In this document: in pieces, positions 59,301 through 64,000 of the stretch
How positions within the stretch are numbered: the stretch's first letter is position 1
How the letters are laid out: every line of letters starts with the position of its first letter
DNA from: Oscillospiraceae bacterium
Lineage (GTDB): Bacteria; Bacillota; Clostridia; Oscillospirales; Oscillospiraceae
NCBI GenBank assembly: GCA_015067545.1
Contig: SVMG01000001.1
Location: forward strand, 338,687 to 402,686
DNA length: 64,000 bases
Direction: 5' to 3'
Translations under genes and position numbers: made by a program
Notes under the pieces: model-generated
What the model was told of the DNA's origin: nothing
The model's database searches: none
Seen by the model: the letters and a program-made list of their open reading frames with translations, nothing else

Positions 59301-61680
59301 CGTCCAGCTCCAGGTTTAGGAACAGCATGCTTCTGACTGCCTCCTGAACATTGTCATCGTAGGACTTTGCAATGTCACCGGCCAGGTAAGAATATTCCGG
59401 CTTGTAGGTATTGGGGCCGTACTCATGGCCAACAACGGTGTTGACGATCTCCATGTAACCCGGAGTACCCCAACCTCTGACTTCTGAATTGTTCTGAACA
59501 CCGTAGCGGTTCTGAACCGAGGTGATCGACAGGGTGTTGTGCGCAATCGAAGACTTGGTGTAGTTCAAATCGTGGGGTGTGGCATAATTCACATAGTAGC
59601 CGCTTTCGCTGGCCAAAATGCCCTTATAGTAGATCTGGAAGTTACCTGCGTCGTGGTGCTGGTGGTTGTTCACGTACACCTGTGACAGCTGCATCTTCGC
59701 GATCACATCATTGGAATCCGTACCCATGTCCCAACCGGTCCGGGCGATCATGGAGCCGGACGGTGTACCAAAGTACTTCGTGTAGGGCATATTGTAGTAG
59801 GACTCAGTGTCCACCTCGGTATCATGGGTCACCAGCAGATAGAAAGCATCCGTGCCGGTGAACTTCAAGTTCTTCAATTCCAGGGCCAAACGGCGGTATA
59901 CACCGTTCTTATAGAAATTAGCACGCCGGGCAAATGTGTTTGCATTCGCATCCCAAAGCTCCGTTCTGTCGGTCTGGTTTTCTTCCCAGGTATCGCCTTC
60001 CCGGAGGAACTGACCGTCCGGACGCAGGCTGTACAGCACCTGATCCGCAGATTTTTCTACGATCGGATCCAGAGAAATGAAGCCGTCGTCCTTGCCGTCA
60101 CCGTCCCGGTCATTGTCACCGCCGGTCATGGCATAGATCAAATACTGGGCGTTCAAATCCGCATCACCACGGCCACCGACGCCGTAGCTGATGCCCTGGT
60201 GGTGAGTTTCGGAAACATACCAAATATTTCTGGGCGCCAAATACAAATCGAAGTATGCGCCGCCCACATATTCGTAGAAAGTGGGATATTCGTCGTACAT
60301 GGCGATGGCGATTGCCAGCCAATACTGCTGGACCAGATTGCCGCCAATGTGGCTGACAACGGTATCCTTGGATTCGCCGATCTTGATAGGCCAGCCTGCC
60401 TCGGAGGGCGCACCGACTCTGATCGCACCGGCTGCGATATTCTGCTTGTCCTCATGGGTCAGCAGATCATAGCACCAGTCATAGACCTCGGCTGCTGCCA
60501 GCTGGCAGTCACCGCGATAGTAAATATCGTAATCATTAGGAGCAAAAGTTACTGTCTCCAGCGCCTTCTGAATAGCACGGACAGCCTGTTTGCCGTAGTA
60601 GCCGGCCATGTGGGCGTCCTTCTCATTATCACTGTCCTTAAACAGTGCATAATACAGTGCCTTTGCACGAATGGAATACAAATTATCGGCACTATAGTTT
60701 CTCTCGATGACCACATTTCCGTTCTCGTCAACAGTCTCCTTGGGTGTGCCAAAAGAACCGTTAAAAGTAATACCCAGGTAGCGATAGAACGCGCTGACGA
60801 GCTCTGCGCACTCCTCAGACTCCATTGCCTTGATGATACCGGGAATATCATCCTTGGTAAACATCAGACGGGGGTGTTCACCAATGGTTGGGCTGATCGT
60901 GGGATATTTATACTCCACCCAATCAAGAACGGACATGGAGCTGTGCATGGCTTCAACCACGGTCTCGGTCTGATCAGCCATCTCATAGTTGATGGTGGCA
61001 GTAGCCTCGTATTCCTTGCCGTCGACAATGAACTTGACCGACGCGTTCATGGTGTTACCCTCACCCACGACGATCTCACCGGAATTCAGCTCGACCGCGC
61101 TCACATCCACCGCAGGGATGCAGGGCAGCAGCATACCCAGCACCAGCACCAACGCGATGCAGGAAATGATGCCTCTGCGCTTAAGGATAAGAAAAACGAT
61201 GCCGCCAATGCCTGCAAAAGCCAGGACGATCAGGACGATCAGCACAACGACCGTGCCTACAGAGGGGCCTTGCTCCTCCACATCCGTATCCACAGGCTCA
61301 GTGGGCGCCGGTTCCGTTGCGGGAGGTGTCTCCTCCTCGGGAGGATTGACGACCTTCATCATCCGCAGATTGATGGCCGCCCGCTCGCCGACCTCAACCA
61401 CTTGCGCGCCTTCAATATCACCGCTCATCAGCGTCAGCTCGTCCATGGGGACCTGCGCTGTCCAGGAAATATTTGCCAGCTTCATATTCTGGTTGTAGTT
61501 TTTCGCCAGCAGGATGATCTGGATCTCTTCATTCACACCATACTCAGCTTTGGATGTGACGATCTCAAAGGTCATTCCGTCTCCGGCAGCATATTCTGCG
61601 GCGATTGCAGAAATCGCGCACACAGCTGCCAGTGCCAGGACCAAAGCGATCAGAGATCTGAGAAGCTTACTTTTTTTCAT
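53350..61680 (-). CDS. Giant heparinase II/III-like surface protein, paralogue of 22067-30994 (2776 aa)
   Basis: Domains by rough residue: signal peptide 1-28; small domain 35-110; Pro/Glu linker; membrane helix 142-166 (VGTVVVLIVLIVLAFAGIGG); KRRG loop; second signal-like segment 171-195 ending VSA-VEL; lyase about 268-1040, with NNHQHHDAGNFQIYYKG near 673 and ESGYY; copper-amine-oxidase-N-like domain about 1043-1163; F5/8 type C domain about 1173-1323; CBM-like modules (AEAECFHM, VQAEDAKLQ, LEAEDLMLA, IEAEEGAIA) from about 1340 to 2406, separated by Cys/His repeats. It ends with one Ig plus CBM-like unit homologous to the neighbouring 1170-residue protein. It has no SH3-like repeats. It probably degrades an anionic polysaccharide at the cell surface. 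The substrate is unknown. GTGAGG lies upstream of the ATG. Confidence 0.9.
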   Translation of the reverse strand: MKKSKLLRSLIALVLALAAVCAISAIAAEYAAGDGMTFEIVTSKAEYGVNEEIQIILLAKNYNQNMKLANISWTAQVPMDELTLMSGDIEGAQVVEVGERAAINLRMMKVVNPPEEETPPATEPAPTEPVDTDVEEQGPSVGTVVVLIVLIVLAFAGIGGIVFLILKRRGIISCIALVLVLGMLLPCIPAVDVSAVELNSGEIVVGEGNTMNASVKFIVDGKEYEATATINYEMADQTETVVEAMHSSMSVLDWVEYKYPTISPTIGEHPRLMFTKDDIPGIIKAMESEECAELVSAFYRYLGITFNGSFGTPKETVDENGNVVIERNYSADNLYSIRAKALYYALFKDSDNEKDAHMAGYYGKQAVRAIQKALETVTFAPNDYDIYYRGDCQLAAAEVYDWCYDLLTHEDKQNIAAGAIRVGAPSEAGWPIKIGESKDTVVSHIGGNLVQQYWLAIAIAMYDEYPTFYEYVGGAYFDLYLAPRNIWYVSETHHQGISYGVGGRGDADLNAQYLIYAMTGGDNDRDGDGKDDGFISLDPIVEKSADQVLYSLRPDGQFLREGDTWEENQTDRTELWDANANTFARRANFYKNGVYRRLALELKNLKFTGTDAFYLLVTHDTEVDTESYYNMPYTKYFGTPSGSMIARTGWDMGTDSNDVIAKMQLSQVYVNNHQHHDAGNFQIYYKGILASESGYYVNYATPHDLNYTKSSIAHNTLSITSVQNRYGVQNNSEVRGWGTPGYMEIVNTVVGHEYGPNTYKPEYSYLAGDIAKSYDDNVQEAVRSMLFLNLELDGNTEHPGAFVVFDQIKTTQVGSKKSFLLHMQQEPTVDDNVITIKNTRHGYNGQLTNQVLYMGTAAKADADYTISVIGGDGKQFLVGQYNYAHNDTIASTLSQEQGWGRVEITTKTTEENQTDYMLNVMYVSDGDSDAQLVPAKLIYDGQGVLMGAQLMNHVAMFNMDGNNRIAETTTFTIPANEGYNTFKVNVAGLKAGTWTVYVNGKSIGNQIASEDGGMIYFEAAAGTVKLVYTDANSNKTFDETPNTDEEPIGIMVNNFYYYTDAHPVQSGDDYLIPASLVFDALNGKGSWSRDGSKYSVLYKGVTYELTATSITKNGEAVAFKEIRAEAGDLLVDMATMQALVGESGKMYYDRFINRIRINVEAQVGIPELSKDVLYEYPTAVQVEAIIDNGYSTMPLSNCLDGDATTRWTSQKSGNNICEAIFDFGKVVPLTDMLVMFFTEETLYSDYIFDLYVSIDGVTWEEVYKNTRSGEIAYKTTANTYISFPMNNDARFVKIVGQGRYRYTNAGKPNASVDNGWTIIKEILFLQKSVIDPDGAEIIGNKLLAEAECFHMQDTAVAEGNTQASGKESVTMKVGYTTNPGTVTAAKPQLWATFIPNKTATYYIWAKVNTSKVTSGDCLWVNIEGVTGDTYYAEKVNVGKKDKDGFEWIKLGQYEDQLVGAIWNANEEYDLSVISGCDGLIIDCFVISPEASYVPYEDCYSKQTNISGEVSVNAKDAIYEYSMAKPSGTAAKLQSVSADGSVSQAYIDYVLNTKNMPGDITLNIITDTSGTFSVWATLKAASAAADRFFYAVSANNEDFEYTLGDLSEMETESENGYLKVKLGEIEIQASESIYVRIKTCDKGMTVGKIFTTCRPITGVHLMTGGSVTVQAEDAKLQGPGVEEIIPDQFNPNQYYEGDISKIVERESAAGGKAVEFLKTYTNWYNLMRVTSEASSHLSFRVMPDESGEYYIWAKVYAQKETGLYAWIEGGDDYYYWRQPLTLETYSADADNYIWVRLYQECQNGVKLTREHLYEWTARRVYTINLRGMYAGVQVDEIFITNDPGEAPHNHKYAETWSHDNTHHWYQPVCGCTDAPLRFYGEHYFEDHTDNECNTCGCKNPNYAPHNYVDGKCTICGGLPPFATSGGKLTLEAEDLMLAPDDKENHIPNQHNKPVVKVVEQTNASSGKAVQIINTNSGWNTFLEAGTTPIPHISALVTPDKSGQYYIWLRVYSPANLTYGAKIYAYIDGGTDTHYWRQPLDLNGISKGAGDYYWVCLNQEWRSETVKQADHAYNWTAGQTYKIRLRGAVANVQVDQIYITNSASDIPHSHEWNSLKSFDENHHWWTSSCHDGLVTEKEAHTYNDLLDTTCNDCGYVRPPHEHTYSDLWSFDAYSHWHECACGHKKDTAEHTFVDGVCSACGMRTAYNMTGGKLTIEAEEGAIAPIGQENFLNTYYVNTNHYNKIVTTHPMGVKTNSAASGGLTMQTKWTFNLTYAMMNQGNRPNAHLVYAAHSDTTSEVYIWLKVSTSERNSVNYQDGIFCMIEDDNGTDTYYWRQPLAKADGTYSVAEDDFYWVRLKQAYHMQTLGNKEGAYGAEKVYNWTAGKSYVLRFRSVTENVEIDQIYITNDPNDIPHVHTYSTEWESDENDHWHKADCGHDELFRDKDAHTFENVLDRTCDVCGYERPAHVCTPDEAWHSNTTHHWHECICGAKPGYEEHRFEDGICTVCSTLKDLETPTGVSIVEDYDGYVGADWIAKLGLPTKVKVAGVEVDVQWENVADYVNPDVVGSYAVPGTVKGVQKAVYFKVEVRAYSNLLENYNGSLENKPNYWSLRNQGFTTEHVYHGKYATKQIMPSGWTTVSGQPAYSYNKYSEMFANTVTQAGEYWFGVWAMIGANTVTGEVNDNFTINMAMHRTTTLVPGLDQLGENNNSVAYESSRKLTTADVTLNADGFTRVGMVANMDGLDEHLRFYVNTGKGVANDILYLDNIELVPLKLPLAE

Positions 61681-61754
61681 ATCCGGGCCTCACTTTCGTT
61701 TTCTTGCAGAAAGGTTCAATTTTTTACAGCCGCAAAAAATCAAAACCCACAATA

Positions 61755-61812
61755 ATTTTACAACATGAATAAAAAAATTGCTGTGCATATCCTGCAAGAA
61801 TTTCTGCGCAAA
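61755..61812 (-). promoter_or_regulatory. Activator element and promoter of the second giant lyase gene
   Basis: A -10 TAAAAT (61755-61760, minus) lies 15 nt from the 37-bp element (61776-61812) shared with the first giant gene. The element begins 96 nt upstream of the start codon (97 in the other gene). Half-sites GCGCAGAAA and GCACAGCAA are 23 bp apart. No -35 consensus. Confidence 0.78.
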
Positions 61813-61837
61813 CAGCTTTCTTGTAACAAAATGGACA

Positions 61838-61874
61838 AAATGCCGCAAGAAATTGAAAATTCCTTGCGGCATTT
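61838..61874. repeat. Long hairpin in the SBP-lyase gap
   Basis: Arms of 17 bases (AAATGCCGCAAGAAATT with AATTCCTTGCGGCATTT, one mismatch that can pair as G-U) around a 3-nt loop. On the minus strand it is followed by TTTTGTCC and may act as a second terminator. Confidence 0.7.
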
Positions 61875-61879
61875 GCACC

Positions 61880-61917
61880 AAAAAATAGCCGGACTCGGCA
61901 TACACCAAGTCCGGCTA
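61880..61917 (-). terminator. Terminator after the sugar-binding protein gene
   Basis: Minus strand TAGCCGGACT, 12-nt loop, AGTCCGGCTA, then TTTTTTGG. It separates the transporter transcript from the lyase transcript. Confidence 0.85.
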
Positions 61918-61939
61918 CTGGGTAGATTATGCGTTTGAC

Positions 61940-61965
61940 ATCGTTGCAGCTCGCGCTGCCACGAT
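61940..61965 (-). promoter_or_regulatory. Hairpin in the 3' untranslated region of the sugar-binding protein gene
   Basis: Minus strand ATCGTGGCAGC, GCGA loop, GCTGCAACGAT, one mismatch. No U-tract, so it probably protects the mRNA 3' end. The rest of 61918-62027 shows no gene. Confidence 0.55.
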
Positions 61966-62027
61966 CTCATTAGAAATGCATCTCAATTCTCACTAAGGGG
62001 AATGGATACAAATATGTTCATGAAAGC

Positions 62028-63674
62028 TTAGTTGTGACGGTCGTAAGCAGCCTGATAGGTGTCGATCAGGTCGATAGCGCCGATGCTCTCCAGACCGTTC
62101 ATGTACTCAGTCCAGTTGTTGGCAACGGTCCACTCACCGGTCATGAACTTAGCAAAAGCGGATTCCATGTACAGGTTCAGCTCGGTGTTGACATCAGCAG
62201 CATCCAGGGACTCGTCCTCAGTCAGGAACAGACCGGAGGTGCTCCAGCGCTCCACCAGGTGGGGCCACAGCTTGTCGCGGACCTCAGTCTGCTTGCAGTA
62301 GAAAGCAGTGTTGGCCTTTTCGACATCCTGGAACCAGCTGAGGTACAGAGCGGTGTTGCAAACCTCGTTGTTGGCCCATTCACTGGGGGTCTTGTACTCT
62401 TCCCAGTTGATACGCTCGTAGTGGCCATCGCCCAGATCTCTCCAGTGAACGTTCTTCTCGCCCAGGTAGAGGTAGTTACCGTAGATGGTTCCTTCCTCGT
62501 TCAGAGGATCTTCAGCGGTAGCGTAAGCAGCGTCGAACCACTGTACCAGAGTGATGATGTCTTCCTCGGGCAGCTCAGCATTGATGCAGTTGAGCATCCA
62601 GCCGGGCACGGTGTTGTTGGTCCAGATCAGCTGGTCCTGCCACTGAGAGGTCAGGGGCTGGATCAGGGACAGCTCCACAACGCCGGACTTGAAGTTGTTG
62701 GCATTGACGCTGGAGGCAGGGAAGATAGCAGCCTGGTTGTTGGCAGTCTTAGCCTTGTTGGCAGCGGTGCAGTCAGCAGAGAAGATGTCCTGCTCGCAGG
62801 CGCCGGAGGCGTAGACCCAGGAAATGAACTCGATGTAACGCTTGTACTGCTCGGTGGTGCAGCCCAGGACGACCTTGCCGTCCACCAGGTCATAACCGGT
62901 CTGCAGAGCTTCCTTACCGAAGACGGGGAAGAAGAAGTTGTCCATGTAGCCGTTCCACTCGATGTAGCCCCATTCGCCGCCCATCAGGAAGTTCAGAGCC
63001 TTGAAGCCATCGATCTTGTCCTCGTAGTAAGCCTGCATATCCAGAATGAACTGCTTGAACTCGTCGATGGTGGTGGGCATGGTCAGACCGGCCTCTTCCA
63101 CCATATCGTCACGGACATACAGCAGGTTAGCAGGAGAACCAACGCCTGCGGACTGAGCAGGCAGGGAGTAGAAGGAGCCGTCCTCATTCAGATAGTTGGT
63201 CAGAGCCACGGGATAAGCCTGCAGCATCTTCTGGAAGTTGGGCATGTACTGCAGATACTCAGCAAAGTTGACCAGCTTGCCAGCCTTGCCGTATTCGTAA
63301 ACAACTTCCTTATCTACGCCCCAAGAGATGCAGATGGCATCGGGCATATCGCCGCCGGCCATGACCTGGGACAGCTGGTCACCCTTCAGGTCGATCCAGT
63401 TCACATCGACGCCGGTGACCTCGTTCCAGCCGACCATAACTTCACGCTCGTTGGGTGTTTCCATACGGTTTGCGATGGTGAAGGTCTTGCTGGATTCCAG
63501 GGGGTAGCGCTCTGCATTGGACTTGCCGACAAGGCTGGGGTGGATGTCGACGTTGTTAACAGAGGGCTTGGTGCCTTGGGTCTCATTTACGTCCTCTTGT
63601 ACACAACCGGCAAACATGCCCATGCACATGACCAGCGCCAGCATCAGAGCAAGCACTTTCTTGACATTTTTCAT
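62028..63674 (-). CDS. Sugar ABC transporter substrate-binding lipoprotein
   Basis: A 548-residue extracellular solute-binding protein. The lipoprotein signal peptide ends in the lipobox MFAGC (about residue 24), so the cysteine is lipid-anchored to the outside of the membrane. The mature protein resembles the LplA-like class: GWNEVTGVDVNWIDLKGDQL, AGGDMPDAICI, LYVRDDMVEEAGLTMPTTID and IDGFKALNFLMGGEWG. It probably binds oligosaccharides released by the lyases and passes them to the permeases. AGGAGG lies upstream of the ATG. It follows the permease gene by about 55 nt in the same operon. The ATPase is not in the window and is commonly a shared one. Confidence 0.94.
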   Translation of the reverse strand: MKNVKKVLALMLALVMCMGMFAGCVQEDVNETQGTKPSVNNVDIHPSLVGKSNAERYPLESSKTFTIANRMETPNEREVMVGWNEVTGVDVNWIDLKGDQLSQVMAGGDMPDAICISWGVDKEVVYEYGKAGKLVNFAEYLQYMPNFQKMLQAYPVALTNYLNEDGSFYSLPAQSAGVGSPANLLYVRDDMVEEAGLTMPTTIDEFKQFILDMQAYYEDKIDGFKALNFLMGGEWGYIEWNGYMDNFFFPVFGKEALQTGYDLVDGKVVLGCTTEQYKRYIEFISWVYASGACEQDIFSADCTAANKAKTANNQAAIFPASSVNANNFKSGVVELSLIQPLTSQWQDQLIWTNNTVPGWMLNCINAELPEEDIITLVQWFDAAYATAEDPLNEEGTIYGNYLYLGEKNVHWRDLGDGHYERINWEEYKTPSEWANNEVCNTALYLSWFQDVEKANTAFYCKQTEVRDKLWPHLVERWSTSGLFLTEDESLDAADVNTELNLYMESAFAKFMTGEWTVANNWTEYMNGLESIGAIDLIDTYQAAYDRHN

Positions 63675-63728
63675 AGTTTTTTCCTCCTATTTTTTATATG
63701 TAGTCAGGTTTCCCTGTTGCTACTGTGT

Positions 63729-64000
63729 TTAGCCCTTCACAGAGCCAAGCATTACGCCCTTGTCGAAATACTTCTGGACGAAGGGGAAAATCACAAGCAT
63801 CGGTACGGATGCCACAACGATAACAGAGTACTTGATCTTGTTCAGCAGCTCTGCGTAGTACACTGCGTCTTCACCCTGCATGGTAACCGAGTTCTGGGCA
63901 CGCATGATCAGATCACGCAGCACCATCTGCAGAGAGTGGTACTCCGGAGTCATCGTCTGGTAGTACAGGCTGGGAGTAAAGCCGTTCCACTTTGCCACTG
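63729..64000 (-). CDS. Carbohydrate ABC transporter permease (LplC/MalG-type, partial, cut by the window end)
   Basis: Only the last 90 or so residues are visible. The track's start at 63998 is an internal GTG. AKWNGFTPSLYYQTMTPEYH, LQMVLRDLIMRAQNSV, the last membrane helix YSVIVVASVPMLVIFPFVQ and the ending YFDKGVMLGSVKG match the C-terminus of LplC-type sugar permeases. The EAA loop lies beyond base 64000. It is upstream of the substrate-binding protein in the operon. A second (LplB-type) permease gene is expected further right. Confidence 0.92.
   Translation of the reverse strand, partial: VAKWNGFTPSLYYQTMTPEYHSLQMVLRDLIMRAQNSVTMQGEDAVYYAELLNKIKYSVIVVASVPMLVIFPFVQKYFDKGVMLGSVKG

Noticed and set aside
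61970-62027. Very short ORF after the sugar-binding protein gene
   Set aside because: About a dozen codons, no ribosome-binding site and no pattern like the 41-residue peptide gene.

Overview
The window looks like a chromosomal segment of a gut-type, spore-forming member of the Clostridia, probably Oscillospirales/Oscillospiraceae. This is inferred from moderate GC, strong AGGAGG ribosome-binding sites, consensus sigma-A promoters, type III glutamine synthetase, the scpA-scpB-DUF2953-ytfJ-dacF gene order with the spore gene ytfJ, a large Alu-type SRP RNA next to dnaX, and large secreted polysaccharide-active proteins. No 16S rRNA or taxonomic marker is present, so the assignment is not firm.

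Layout. 1-9.1 kb: GtrA-like and aspartate aminotransferase genes (minus), glnN (plus) behind a perfect palindrome, then a minus-strand redox/nucleotide block (dut-nrdG, trxB, trxA) and an ECF sigma factor coupled to a membrane beta-propeller protein. 9.3-12.7 kb: a membrane zinc peptidase, then an abrB-like/PLP lyase/DMT transporter operon. 12.7-21.9 kb: a pyrimidine operon pyrC-carB-[four-helix-bundle gene]-pyrK-pyrD-pyrF-pyrE-pyrB, with no carA and with a PyrI-type zinc tail on PyrB. 22.1-31.0 kb: a 2975-residue heparinase II/III-like surface protein (minus). 31.2-42.6 kb: housekeeping genes, all minus: recR-ybaB-dnaX-SRP RNA, acpP, a flavoprotein and RpiR regulator, rluB/dacF/ytfJ/DUF2953/scpB/scpA, YitT and a small membrane protein. 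42.7-46.4 kb: tRNA-Ser(GGA) and a heterodimeric ABC exporter. 46.5-64 kb: a Gram-positive-style polysaccharide utilization region with a phosphatase, membrane AraC-type regulator, 41-residue peptide, 1170-residue repeat protein, second giant lyase-like protein (2776 residues), sugar-binding lipoprotein and ABC permease (cut by the window end).

How the parts fit. The two giant proteins are paralogues about 22 kb apart. Each has a signal peptide, a small N-terminal domain, a transmembrane segment, a basic KRR loop, and a second signal-peptide-like segment ending in an AxA site at residue 195/196, before the lyase and many carbohydrate-binding-like modules. Their promoters share a 37-bp element (30/37 identical) at the same distance from the start codon and the same 15 bp from the -10 box. 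They are therefore likely one regulon, plausibly under the membrane AraC protein encoded between them. Separately, trxA and trxB carry the same 15-bp palindrome exactly 28 nt upstream of their -10 boxes, the geometry of a CRP/FNR-type class II activator. These two cis-element pairs, the double-signal architecture, and the four-helix-bundle gene inside the pyr operon are the observations most worth following.

Limits: all names rest on reading motifs and overall resemblance. No database search was run. Start codons were adjusted by hand using ribosome-binding sites.
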